From the NCBI GenBank assembly GCA_029532625.1, contig JARFXM010000003.1, forward strand, positions 434,001 to 498,000: DNA of 64,000 nt. The letters are read 5' to 3'. The notes under the pieces were generated by a model, which saw nothing but the letters and a program-made list of their open reading frames with translations, made no database searches and was not told the origin of the DNA. Source of the DNA: Lomentospora prolificans. Its lineage: Eukaryota > Ascomycota > Sordariomycetes > Microascales > Microascaceae. Positions 24,592 through 35,415 of this stretch are shown piece after piece. Numbering within the stretch: position 1 is the first letter of the stretch; every line of letters starts with the position of its first letter. Position numbers and translations under genes: made by a program.

Positions 24592-24887
24592 GTAAATCCA
24601 CCTACCGGATCGTCCACAAACACCTTGCCCTTTTTCTTGCCCTTGGGCTTCACGACACCGACGGGGGTAATGCCGTTGAGCTTGGGGATGCCCAGCTCCT
24701 CCGCCGTGTAGGTTTTCTTCTTCTTCTTCTTGTTCAGCAGGGCGCTGACGGCGCTCGCGTGGATACCCTTGGAAGGGGGCGTGCCCTTGGTGTCTCGCCT
24801 CTTGACGACGCCATCGTTCTGGACTTTCTTACCGGCCTTCGGGGCGGCAAATTTGTTTTTTATCGTTTTCGTCCTCTGGGGCCCCAT
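24198..24887 (-). CDS. loc1: 60S ribosome assembly/export protein LOC1
   Basis: Two exons, 24887-24606 and 24497-24198, encode 193 residues, with a phase-0 intron of 108 nt (24498-24605; donor GTAGGT, acceptor TTTAG). LOC1 is a small nucleolar protein needed for 60S subunit maturation and, in yeast, for nuclear steps of ASH1 mRNA localisation. The sequence is very basic, with Lys runs in the first half. It carries the conserved block 'LGIPKLNGITPVGVVKPKGK' running to the exon end, then 'TILAIVQAEKEGQIESKMIK' followed by 'ARQMEEIREAR', and a long charged coiled coil ending in a Lys-rich 'KKKKKVAFA' tail. Size and motif order match fungal LOC1. The intron contains a 44-nt homopolymer. Confidence 0.9.
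24547..24590 (-). repeat. 44-nt homopolymer inside the LOC1 intron
   Basis: An uninterrupted run of 44 T on the plus strand reads as A44 in the LOC1 pre-mRNA. It begins 15 nt after the 5' splice site and makes up about 40 percent of the intron. The exact length may be uncertain because assemblies often miscount such runs. Confidence 0.85.
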
Positions 24888-26541
24888 GATGTGCGGCTGT
24901 TTGGGGGTGTTGTTGCAAGAGGTGGTTTTGCTTGCTTGGGTTTGGCGGTGGCGGACAGAAAAAAAAAGTCAAAGCATTAAAGGTGGGATGGGGAAATTTT
25001 TCGAGGTTCAGCTCGATAAGCTCACCGTCGGTGGGCGATAAGCAATTAAGGCCTGATATGACCACGACTTGCCAGCGCTAGCTTAGTTGACTCTGCAGTC
25101 TGCCCAGGTGCGTTGCCATCTATTATTATATTATTTTACACACCATGACCATTGATGGCATTTCAGGTCACCACGGCAAGCTCCTAACCTACAGTGTATG
25201 GCCAGCCAGGCCAGGCCAAGGCCCGTCTTGGAGAATACAATGTAATTGATGATTCCTGTGAGTAATAAGCACGAACCGCGAACTGGACAACACCCTCGCC
25301 TCATGTCTTGTGGGGTTGGGTGCCAGCATGCACGGACAAATCGGGGAGGGCCAGATGTTCCGATTCTTAATTTTCAGCCAGATCCCTAGCATCATTCACC
25401 CCAATGCTGGCTATCATTGATCTGGTAGCATTAAAGTTGCTATCCCATGTCTGTTCTTTTTTTGAAGTTGTCGATAATACTATCCAATCCGTCCTAGTAA
25501 TGTACCCGGGGTTCCTCGTCTTACTTCGTACCTTCCAGTGAAGAATCCAGGCTCCATGGTCCCTCCATAAGTGGACCGAGCTAGGTAGTTTCTGGATTTT
25601 GCCAGCCAGCAGTGCTAGTGGCGCGGGCGGTGAAGGTTCAAATGTTCGACCCGGCCAGCAAGAATTTGAGGACATCAACCACTAACACACTTCTCAGCCT
25701 TAGTGGCTATTGGGCACCGGCAGAACTAGCATACAGTGCGATGCTTGAGTGTCAATGTTCTCCTTTGCTGCCACAGTGCAAAAGCTTCTCCAGCCAGCTG
25801 GCGGCCGGGTACCCGCTACATCGCTGGGCAGTCCACAACCGTCGTGTCCTGAGTGCGGCAACGTGGCGCCCAGCAAGGGTGGGCTTGTACCCTATACGTA
25901 ATGCCAACCAATCCGCCAGTGTCGTGCCATCATCCAAAAAGAACGAGTACTTTTCTCCTGGGTCTAAAACGGTTTTACCAGAACCCCAGCAAAATCCACA
26001 TCACCACTGCAACTTCCTTCCAAACCTCCATTGAACATTCCAAACCCGAGCTAACTCACTCCTCCAAAAATCCAGATTTTCCCTCCCATCTTAAAGCTCC
26101 CGATAATTCATCCCTACTCCCGATTGAAAAAAAATTCGCCCATACGTCTAGCATCGCATATTCCAGTGTATCCATAGCCAGAGCGCATCATTCTCATTTC
26201 GAGCCTGCGACTATCCTACCCTCTGCCTCTCGTCCCGGTGCAGTTTCCTCAAACTCCAACCACCCCCCCGTCGCTCGCCACCACCTCCCACACAACTGCT
26301 CACCACGCACAGCACATCGACTGGCGACCCGACTACGACTTTTCCTCGCTGATCCCGTCGAAGCTTCCCGTTATTCCTGGCAGAATCTACGCAGTTTAAT
26401 TGCTTGCTCTCCTTCTTTCGCCGACAACCCCGTATTTTTTTTCTTTTCCCTCCGTGAGGCGACTTGGTGACGACCCGCGTGGGCTACACTAGCAAACCTC
26501 ACTTTTACTGTCCTACCTTTTCCTGTGTGCCAGACGTCTTC
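24888..26541. other. Divergent promoter region, LOC1 and eIF4E-like gene
   Basis: The last 600 bp (about 25950-26541) is C/T-rich on the plus strand and is probably the promoter and leader of the cap-binding protein gene. Open frames at 25612-26034 and 25853-26470 are compositional and show no domain. Nothing else is recognised. Confidence 0.5.
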
Positions 26542-27787
26542 ATGGATAACCTATGGACTCGTCGTACCGTCAGGTAAGTTTCACTTTTCGAGAGGGGAGG
26601 GGCACACATAAATCCCGAGCAGCTAGGAGCTTCTGTACAAAGATCTAACGCAACGGAATTTCCACGTGTGCAGCAACAGCAAACTTTCCCTCTCAACCCC
26701 AAATAGCTCCTCCAATGGGGCAGGAGATAGTAATACTCGAACCACGCCCTTCTCGAAGCGATCCGGTAACGATGCCCCGTCCTTTGGAAAATCGACGAAT
26801 TCCGCGACCACCCCCGGCGCCGGCGGCGTAACTCCTTCCCCGGGTGCCGCCGCCTTTGGCCTAGGATCGGGCGCTTTCGCATCCTTTTCCGTAGGGTCTG
26901 GGAAGACGCCCAAGTCCCCCGGAAACCCCTTCGACTTCGCCATGGGGCAGATCGGTGCGAAGCCGGTGGGACCAGACAAGCCTTCTGGAAAGGAGGCTGC
27001 TGGCAAGGCCGACTCCAAGACCCCCTCCGTGGGCTCCATCTCTGAGAAGAAAACGGGGACTGCCCTGGCTCCCGTACCCCACCCACTCATGAACAAGTGG
27101 GTGTTCTGGTGGCGCCCTCCCATCTCCAAGTCGCAGGGTTTCATCGACTACGAAAAGACACTGCGAGCCATGTGCCACTGTACTACCGTGGAGGAGTTCT
27201 TCGAGGTATACTCGCACCTCAAGCATCCGTCGAAGCTCCCCACCATGTCCGAGTACCACTTTTTCAAGTTTGGCATTCGTCCTATATGGGAGGACGATGT
27301 GAACAAGAAGGGTGGAAAGTGGGTCGTGCGCCTCAAGAAGGGCGTTGTCGACCGATACTGGGAGGACCTGATCCTGGCTCTCATTGGTGAGCAGTTTGGT
27401 GATGCCGGTGAGGAGGTTTGCGGCGCGGTTGCGAGCGTTAGGAATGGTGAGGACATCATCAGTATCTGGACTCGTAACGACGGCGGCCGAGTCATCAAAA
27501 TTCGGTAAGTTTAGGATGTTTATATAGGTCCGCACAAAGTAGAGCACTGCTAACACAGATCCCAACACAGCGAGACAATGAAGCACATTTTGAACCTTCC
27601 GCCCAACACGAGGGTAGAGTTCAAGAGCCATGACTCGGCCATCCAGCAGCGAACCGCCATTGAGGAGTCCCGCCAGAACAAGGGCTCCCACCATCACCAC
27701 CATAATGACAAGCGCCATCAGAACCACCAGAACAAGACCTCGGGTGCTACAGATGAGAGCCAACGCCAGACCCAGCAGGCCTCCTAG
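26542..27787 (+). CDS. eIF4E-family cap-binding protein, class II (4EHP-like)
   Basis: Three exons: 26542-26573, 26674-27504 and 27571-27787, giving 359 residues. The introns (100 and 66 nt) have GTAAGT donors and the frame is kept. eIF4E proteins bind the m7G cap of mRNA; class II members (4EHP) usually repress or fine-tune translation. The core begins at 'HPLMNKWVFWWRPP', which matches the eIF4E entry motif. It has 'VEEFFEVYSHLKHP' (Phe where canonical eIF4E has Trp in VEDFW), then 'IWEDDVNKKGGKWVVRL', which keeps the second cap-stacking Trp. The position of the first cap-stacking Trp reads Phe/Tyr ('GFIDYEKTL'), as in class II proteins. The first 120 residues and the His/Asn/Gln-rich tail ('GSHHHHHNDKRHQNHQNK') are probably disordered. 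Confidence 0.9.
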
Positions 27788-28924
27788 GCTCCCTCCCGTC
27801 TTAGTTTCCTTCTTCTTTTACGTATAACCTGCCGTCGTTTATTTGGGGACCGGTGCAATGGTTCCTTTACCAGTGTTCGGCTGGCTTAGAGATTATTGCC
27901 AGCACGCAGCACAAGTTGCCCCCAATTCCATTGAAATCCAAGAGAAGAGACAAAGTCGTTTTTCTTTTCTTTTTCTTTTCCTTTAAAACCTGTGTGTACA
28001 CTATGGGAACAGCCTTTGTGATGCGCTGATGATAGGACGAAAACGGCATTTCGGTGTGTTTTGTGTCATTGTAAAAGGGAGGTGGGAAAGGGAGTGCGAA
28101 GGAGGTTCCTCCAAGTTTTCTTTTGAAAGCCTTTATCTATATCGGTTTCGATTCGGAACCCTGAGAATACTAGGAGGGGAAACTAGAGCATGTTCATTGA
28201 GATTTGGCCTCGCGTCCTCTTGCTTTTCTTCCATTTGTCCCATCTTTCTTCCCTTCTTCTATTCATCGGAAAGACTTGGTATGGGAGGCAGATCTACACT
28301 TTGCTTGTCATAACTGCCCCAGATCTTATCCCTCTGGAGGGCCAAGCGAGACTGAATGTCCACGGGATTTTCGGAGGGAAAAAGGTTCGGACTGGAAAAA
28401 CTGTCTGGACCGAGTTCGTCACCCGTGCCCGTACTATCGCGGATCCGCCTTATTCTCCAGTTCCAGTTCCTCTTTACTCTTTTAACCTTCTCTCGTTTTC
28501 CGTTCTCTAGTCATGGCTTGGATGAAGGATGAGGTGGGGTTGGTTCTTCTTGTTTCTTCGATCTTGCGCCTGCCCCTCTCGCTGGTGTTTTGGGGGAGGG
28601 TTTCTTGATTCGGAGTGATGGAGTGTATTATGTATGTACGGATGTAGATGTATGGCTTCCTGCTCGGTGGAATGAGGACTACTGGTGCCGAGGATCAAAA
28701 TAAACCAAAAAATGCTTTTCGAAAGCCAACCAATCTTTTGTCACGTATGGTAAACGTCGAAGACGTTTGTTCGCGATGGGGGAGCGAGTCGATTCGTCCA
28801 GAAAACCGTAGTCTATACTTCATAATGTGTTTGTTTTCATTAACAGCTTTCCTCGTCGAGAAGCGCCTTTTTATATCGTATCTATATCTTATTTTGCTTT
28901 TCAGAACATGTTGTCCAAAACTCC
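27788..28924. other. Convergent intergenic region
   Basis: It holds the 3' UTRs of the eIF4E-like gene and of the Sad1 gene. It is T-rich on the plus strand near 27955-27985. Open frames here lack any recognised feature. Confidence 0.55.
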
Positions 28925-30568
28925 CTACGCCGCCGCCTTGCCCTTTCCCTTTGGCGTCCTCCTCCTCTCCCAAATCTGAAGGTACGTCTCCCCGGCAAAC
29001 AGCAACTCAGCCTGAACCTTTTCCACAAACAAATCCTGGCACACGACCCACTCGTCCCTTGCCTTATCGCGAATCTGCACCTTCCACATCTTCTTCTCGT
29101 CGGCCGTTTCCGTGACATCGTCCCTGGCCCTCACGGCCTCGTGCACAACGTTGGCGACGAGGTCATACCAGATAGGTTCGCCCTCGGGGTGCTCGGCAGG
29201 ATTCGGCTCCACGTACGGCGAGACGTCCAGGTTCCTGGCGTCAAAGGTGACGATGGTGGGGTTCCTCTCGGAGACGAACTTGTTCTGGCTGAAGCGCTTG
29301 ACGTGGAAGATGAGGTAGGGCGGTAGGGGGTGGAGGAGGCGGTAGCGCTTGCGCTGTGCGCGGTGTTCCTGGGCGCGGACGCCGTCGTACTTTGCGAGGA
29401 TGGTGGTGAGGGGCACCTGGGGGATGATGTTCTTCTCCAGCTCGTCCTGGAAGAGGGGGGCGGCGGGGAGGTCGAGGGTGAGGAGGAGGAAGCGGACGAC
29501 GTCGACCTTGACCTCGGCGGCCTCCTCGAACCGGAGGCGATCGCCGGCGTCGGCGCGGGCGGTGATGGCCTGGGACTCGACCTTGAGCTTTCCCTGGAAG
29601 ATGTGCTGGACCATGGAGCTGTTGGGCTTGGTCTTGCTGCCGCCGAGGCCGAGGTGCAGGTTGTTGAGGAACCACGAGAGGAACTCGACGGGGTCGGATT
29701 GGTGGGTGAGGGTGAAGCGCTTGTTGGACTGGAGGGCGATCTCCTGGAGGAGCTCGTGCGGGGAGACGTGGGCCTTGAAGGCGCGGGGGTTCCATATCTT
29801 GCGGAAGAGGATGCTCGTCCTCTGCACCAGCTCGGGCCGGGACGAAAAGTCCTCGAGCAGGAAGTAGTTGCGCAGCGGCGGCACGTGCGACAAGGCCTGT
29901 ACCACGACATTGAGGTAGTCGTTCTCCTTGATGTTGTTCATGCCCACGAACCCGGGCGCGTACTCCTTGACGCCGCCGTACGTCCACGCCGTCGTCTTCT
30001 TGCGGTCCAGCTCCATGACTTCTTGTTTCGTGTACCGCGGATCCGACACATACTTGATGTCGTCCAGCGTCTTGTTCTTGACCTCGTAGCCCTCTGGTAG
30101 CACATACACCTTTTGCGTCCGCATGTTGATGAAGACGTGGTGGTCCTCGTCCAGCGCATGGAAATACGCATGCGACTTGGGCCCCCGGCCCTGGTAGTAC
30201 CTTCCGCACACGAGGCACGCGTACACGTTGATATTGGATAGCGTCACCGAACACAGCTTCTCGAAATCGAAATCGAGCACGTTGCGGTCTATCGTGTCGA
30301 GGTACAGGTCGTCGTAGCCTTCCGTCGGGGCGGCCTGGCGTATCGACTGCGCCGGCACCTCCTCGTCAAAATCTTCTTCGTAGTCATCTACATCAGCCGT
30401 TGGCCTTTTCGCCTTGGGCGTCGCGCTCGATTCGTCTGCAAAGGAGTGGCCATTGGCCTCCGGCGACCGGGCTGGTTCGACAGAGTCGCCGAGTCGTGAT
30501 CGCTTGGACAGGGGCGAGTCCATGCCCGAGACGTCCTCGAGGGCCTCGGAGGCATATCGCTTCGACAT
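28925..30568 (-). CDS. Sad1/USP39-like tri-snRNP splicing factor
   Basis: A single exon encodes 547 residues. Sad1 (USP39 in animals) is a ubiquitin-protease-like protein without protease activity that is needed for U4/U6.U5 tri-snRNP function in pre-mRNA splicing. A zinc-finger UBP region lies at about 105-180 ('CLVCGRYYQGRGPKSHAYFH', 'MRTQKVYVLPEGYEV'). A ubiquitin hydrolase fold follows from about 215 to 535 ('FVGMNNIKENDYLNVVVQAL', 'DPVEFLSWFLNNLHLGL', 'LIFHVKRFSQNKF'). In active USPs the first box carries the nucleophilic Cys in a GNTCYMN context; here the matching position is Asp in 'KENDYLN', and the GHY box is replaced by 'VANVVHEAV'. This supports a pseudo-enzyme. The acidic N-terminal 90 residues are probably disordered. 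Long antisense frames across this gene are GC-driven shadows. Confidence 0.95.
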   Translation of the reverse strand: MSKRYASEALEDVSGMDSPLSKRSRLGDSVEPARSPEANGHSFADESSATPKAKRPTADVDDYEEDFDEEVPAQSIRQAAPTEGYDDLYLDTIDRNVLDFDFEKLCSVTLSNINVYACLVCGRYYQGRGPKSHAYFHALDEDHHVFINMRTQKVYVLPEGYEVKNKTLDDIKYVSDPRYTKQEVMELDRKKTTAWTYGGVKEYAPGFVGMNNIKENDYLNVVVQALSHVPPLRNYFLLEDFSSRPELVQRTSILFRKIWNPRAFKAHVSPHELLQEIALQSNKRFTLTHQSDPVEFLSWFLNNLHLGLGGSKTKPNSSMVQHIFQGKLKVESQAITARADAGDRLRFEEAAEVKVDVVRFLLLTLDLPAAPLFQDELEKNIIPQVPLTTILAKYDGVRAQEHRAQRKRYRLLHPLPPYLIFHVKRFSQNKFVSERNPTIVTFDARNLDVSPYVEPNPAEHPEGEPIWYDLVANVVHEAVRARDDVTETADEKKMWKVQIRDKARDEWVVCQDLFVEKVQAELLFAGETYLQIWERRRTPKGKGKAAA

Positions 30569-31196
30569 GGTCGCGGCTGGAGGGTGGGGGGCCTATAGCT
30601 TCGCGTAGGGGGGATTTTTGAGGTTGCCGCGGTCGAAAGACGAATTGTGCGATACAAGGAAGAATTGCTCACAGGATGGTGGGATTGCCTTGGGAGGTGC
30701 GAAAGATGGGATGAGAGCTGTTGGAAGTGCAAAAGAATAGTTTAAGCGAAAATTAAACGGCAGAAGGTGGGATCCATATGCATTGCATGTGGAGCGCATG
30801 CCACCGACAATGAACCACCAGCCGGGTTATGATAGCGGTATTGATATCTCGTTAATCCACCAGCAGCGATAAATCATTTCGAAGAACTAACGTTAAGGCT
30901 ACATTCTACGTGTGAGGCCAAATTTGTAGAGATGGGCTTAAAACCGCTGTCCACGAGCAATGACGTCGCTTTAGATTTGACGCTTCTAATGCGTCTCTCG
31001 CAGTTCCACACCACTATTTCGGATTCCCCCCCCTTCCGGATATGTGGGCCCGGAATCGGACCCCTGAAAAGCCGATAGATCCGGACTCCTCCGTGGTTCG
31101 GGCTGGCGAGGAACTCGGATGGCCGCGAAGTAAACGACCTTTCGACCCCGTTCATTTTCACCAAGACAGCTGAAGCTCCGTCGGCCCGGCGGAGCC
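30569..31196. other. Intergenic region upstream of Sad1
   Basis: It contains the Sad1 promoter and, from about 30870, sequence leading into the decayed TPR fragment. A short inverted repeat GCTCCG...CGGAGC lies at about 31169-31190. No earlier NLR domain (NB-ARC, NACHT or effector) can be recognised in any frame. Confidence 0.5.
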
Positions 31197-32291
31197 GTGG
31201 CAGAGCCGAAAAAGGTTGGTCGCGTATTTCGAAAACTGGACAGAATGCCGGACATATCTCCCCCATGTGTATGCGGTGCTAAGGTGGGAATGTATGGGGT
31301 CAACTCCTGGAAAACTGGCGAAAGCAACGCTCCTTCAGTCTGCAGAATGGTTTCTCATAGAAGAGGGCCGTTGGGTGACGCCGAGAAATTCCAAATATAG
31401 GCTCTTGATTTGCGCGAAAGCCGAGCTAGGATTGGAGCAAGCCGAAACACTGGAGAGCGCCCACATGCTGGGATATATATATAATCTGAAGGGCAATGCA
31501 GGGGGAGCTGAAGAGCTCTATACGCAAGTGATAGAGATACAAAAGAATTTGTTAGGGCCGGACGATCCATCTACGCTGAACACTTTGGGAAACTTGGCGA
31601 TGCTGTACAAAGATTGGGGTCGGCTAGACGAGGCAGAGAAGTAACTAACGCAAGACTTGGCAGCTAAAAAAGGGAGTTGGGACTTGAAGACTGGCAAACA
31701 TTACGAAGCATGGAGACCCTAATGACTGTATTCTACAACCAAGACCCCCTGAAAAAGGCTGAGGAGTTAGGTGATCAGGTGTTGGAGATGAGGAAAAAGA
31801 TCTCTGGCCCTGAACATCCTGAGACACTGGCAAGCATGAATAATGAATGTAGCGATCGTATACGTGTTGCCTGGAGGAGGCAGAGGAGATATACGCTCAA
31901 TTAGCTCAGATAACCGAGAGGTTTTTAGGGCCTAGACATCCTGTTACTCTAACCACTCTGCACAACCTAGCGGTAACGTATAACCGCCAGGCTAGGCTGG
32001 CGGAAGCTGAGAAGCTTTGGCACAGGTGGTGCAGGAAACGAAGACATTGCTGGGATTGGATCATCCCAATACGCTGGATAACATATACAGCCAGGCACTT
32101 CGCTGAAGGAATCTCGGGCGTCTTGAAGATTCCCTAACTTTAGTGCAGGAATGATACTCTCTCTTCAAATGAGGATTCTAGGCCCAGACCACCCGCAGAC
32201 AAGGCGGTCTCAATCTCGTCTAAGGGGCTGGCAGGAGGAAATCGACCAGCAGGACACGTCTGGATCTTCAGATCGCAGAGCGCAGGATTAG
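31197..32291 (+). pseudogene. Decayed tetratricopeptide (NLR/kinesin-light-chain type) fragment
   Basis: The plus strand keeps successive tetratricopeptide repeats spread over different frames. They are recognisable by 'YLPHVYAVLRW', 'LLQSAEWFLIEEGRW', 'LLGPDDPSTLNTLGNLAMLY', 'GPEHPETLASMNN', 'LGPRHPVTLTTLHNLAVTYN', 'LLGLDHPNTLDNI' and 'ILGPDHPQTRR'. This repeat type forms the C-terminal sensor region of many fungal NB-ARC or NACHT NLR proteins. The frame is broken by a stop at 31642-31644, a shift near 31673, another near 31850, another near 32015, a TGA near 32103 and further damage near 32150. The last frame ends at a TAG at 32289-32291. The lesions fall inside repeats with no splice sites that would remove them. 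No nucleotide-binding domain remains upstream, so this is a truncated relic. Confidence 0.8.
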
Positions 32292-32588
32292 TCTAGGAGG
32301 AAATACGAATCTGCGAAAATGATTTCATATTAGATAGGCTGCTCGTGTAGATGGAAAGTATAACCCGAATTGCCGAGCCCGGCCATGCGGCTTGGAGAGA
32401 GGAACCGGGGCAAAGACAGTACGATCAAAACGCAGTCTCCCAGAAACGGCACATGAAAAACTGACCAAGAAATGATATCCTATATTATGCAACAGAGTCT
32501 AAGATGGTCCAGGAACAATAGGAACGATATGCCATCCCCCCCTTCTCAAAACAAGCCGTCGTCTCGATCCCACCGCGCGCGTCTCTGC

Positions 32589-35415
32589 TCATGCATCCGT
32601 CATGACAACCTCCCCATCCAGTGAAGGCGCAAGGCTATCCATCTCCTGCAAGGTGTACTCCACCAAATAGCTCTCATCCACAAGTTCCTCCATCCTCCTA
32701 TAGTGCCGCTCCGTGTATACCCTTAGCGCGTGCAGCACCTCCTTCAAGCTCTTTTGCCCGCGGGCACCCCTGACGGAGAGGTTAGAGATGCGCGACGCCG
32801 GGTAGCTCCTCACGAGCGCCCACAAGATGCGCTGCGCGACGGGTGCCGTCCTCGCGTTGGCGTTCCAGTCTCTCAGGCGCAGGAGGAGGAGGAAGATTTG
32901 CTCGTCGGAGAGGTTCGCGAGCACCTGGTCCACAGCAGCCACCCCGGACAAGCTGCCGGCATCGGGCTTGTCCGTCGTGACCACCTTGGTGAAGAGATTG
33001 AGGAGGCGGCCCGGGTGGTTTAGCTGGAGGGCTAACGTGATGGCCTCCCTGTACGACCCGGCGTGGATGTGGTTCTCGAGCTCTTGCTCTTGCTCGATCA
33101 ACTGCTGGGCCGCTTGCGTCGCCGCGGCTTGGGACGCCGAGCTCGTGTCGTACCAAAAAGTCACAGTAGAGTCGCCGCTACCGGAGACTAGAGTGTTCGT
33201 CTCCGGGTGGACTGCGAGCGCCCATACCCTGTCCTCGTGATTGTCAAGGGTGCACTCTGCCTCCCCAGAGTTCGCATCCCACACCTTAACTAAGCCATCC
33301 CCTCCGGCGCTGGCGACGAGAATTGGCTTGTGCGACTGGTCTTCCTTTTGCGGAACGTTGAGCCAGATGACCTTGAGGACGCTGTTCGAGTGACCTTCGA
33401 AGGTCCTGATGCACGAATAATCATTCAAATTCCAGAGCTTGACAGTCTTGTCACCACTTCCCGTTAAAATGACTCCCTTTCCAGCGATGGGGCCTTCTTC
33501 ACCCTGAAGGGCCGGCAGCTTGGGAGGCGCAAACTTGACCGACCACACACCTCTCCTATGTCCGCGGAGAATACCCTGCACCTCTCCCTCTTCGACAGAC
33601 CAAATCTTCACAGTCTTGTCCTGGGACGCGGAAGCGAACAAATGACCCATGTGATGCACGTCGACAGCATTGATGTCCTTCTCATGGGCTTTCCTGGTAA
33701 ACGCCGCCCTCGATCCGGTCTTCTGTCCTTGTGCTTGGTGGGGAATCTCCCACTTCTTGACGGTCTGATCCTGCGACCCAGTGATTAGGAAAGGAGGGGG
33801 GTTGTTGAGAGGATCTTTAAAAGCTTGGCTTGTTTCCTGCGGCACCGTCTTTGGCAGGCCGACAGCGCCGATAGACTCCGCGTGTCCTGTAAACACAGCG
33901 TAGCACTCATAAGTATTCGTGTCAGGGTCAACCTTCCAGATCCTAGCAGAATTGTCTTTGGCGCCAGTAGCAACCCAATAACCAGACCAGTCGGTATCGA
34001 TGGTAATAATGATATCGTCATGGCCTTTTAATAGGCCAACATCCTGCCCAAAGGTCGCCGTGTTTCCGGACAGCCATGAATCGGAAGCGGCACTGCCCTT
34101 GAGGTCAACAGTCGACACAATACGGATTTCCTCGGCATTAGTAGCCAACGCCATGATGTTGCGCTGGGGAGTCAAGTACGCCAGATCAATAATATCGTCG
34201 TGTGTACCAGAGATGCGCCTGAACGGCTCTTGAGCAGCCCCAGCGCTCGCAGCGTCGTCCTTCATAGGTGTACGGTAAAGAGCAAGTGTATGGTCCATCT
34301 GCGCGCATATTATGAAGGGGATTTCTGGGCGGTAGACGCTTCCGACAATCGCGTCAATCTCTCCCCGAGTCTCTTGCTCCGGTGTCAACTCCCTCCCAGC
34401 CTCAGTATCCCAAATTCTAAGATAGCCCCTCTCGCCACCAGAGTACGTTAACCTGCCGTCATCGATAAAGCCGGCTGCCTCGACCATCTCAAGGCAAGGC
34501 ACAATCTTTCGAACCTTCCACGACCTCGTATCCCACCATATTATCGTCTTATCCCTGCTTGCGGAAACAAGCGCCTGCTGCGTCGGGGAGAAATCGATTG
34601 CCTGCACATCGGATACGTGGGAGTCGAGGTTTGCGATGCAGTTTCGTCGGTGGAGATCCCACACTCGTACCTTTCCATCTTGGAAACCGGTCGCTAGCCT
34701 GAAATTGGTGGTCGCATCATCCTCATCCTCTTCCTCCGGGGCCGCCTGCTTTTTTGACTTCTTTCCCTTCTTCGCGACGGCGTCGCTTCGGCCTGCGACT
34801 TCGAAGAAGTGGAGCGCAGAAACAAGGACACTTGGTCCCCTGAAAGTATGCGTAACATAGCCTCCAGAGATATCCCAGACCTTGATAACTCCATCGGTGC
34901 CGCCAGTAGCGAGAAGGGTGCTCGTTCGATCGACCGCAAGTACGACAATTGGGGTAGAGTGAGGTTTTACGGTTCGGACTAGGGTGACTTCGACCGAGCC
35001 GTCGTCTTCTGCTTTTTGTATGGCGTAAATCTTCATAGCAAGAGACCTAGAACACACAATGAGGTGGCTCCCAGAGGGCGTTACTATGGCGGGGTAGGAA
35101 TGTCAGTTCCGGCAGAGGCTCCCATAGTTCGGGGAGGCATAAATACTTACAAGTCATAGTCGAAACGAGTTCGCCATCCTTCAAACACCATATTGTTAGC
35201 CATTGAATTTCACACATTAGCGCTGCATAAAGACATACCCCCTCGATCTTGGTAATGTTCTCCCCATTGGAGGGGTTGGTGAGGACGACATCTTCACCGA
35301 GCGTCGTAGCAAGGATGCTAACGCTATTGTCAATTGCAAAAGATCCGCCCGTAAAAAGAGGTCCTATGACTTTCCCGACGTCGAAAGTCGTTTTCAAGGG
35401 TTGCTTGGTCGCCAT
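32589..35415 (-). CDS. utp13: U3 snoRNP WD40 protein UTP13
   Basis: Three exons: 35415-35239, 35178-35151 (only 28 nt) and 35083-32589, giving 899 residues. Introns are 60 nt (35179-35238) and 67 nt (35084-35150). The tiny exon and the acceptor at 35084 were chosen because they rebuild the conserved 'TLTPSGSHLIVCSRSLAM' segment that follows 'EGDGELVSTM'. UTP13 is a subunit of the UTP-B part of the small-subunit processome, which handles early 18S pre-rRNA cleavage in the nucleolus. The chain is a double WD40 propeller with repeats such as 'LLATGGTDGVIKVWD', 'ALVSASRDKTIIWWD', 'LFASASQDKTVKIWS', 'ILTGSGDKTVKLWN' and 'TLVSGSGDSTVTFW'. The helical Utp13 C-terminal domain follows at about 720-890 ('ENHIHAGSYREAITLALQLN'). 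A Lys-rich, acidic insertion near 165 interrupts one blade. Confidence 0.95.

Noticed and set aside
29241..30254. Long open frames overlapping the Sad1 gene on both strands (up to 337 codons)
   Set aside because: They have extreme Pro/Arg/Ser or Glu/Val-Leu composition, no domain, and lie wholly over a well-conserved coding frame; they are GC-driven shadows.
31216..31644. Treating the first TPR frame as a small intact gene
   Set aside because: The repeats continue past the stop in other frames, so it is the longest surviving piece of a broken array, not a complete protein.
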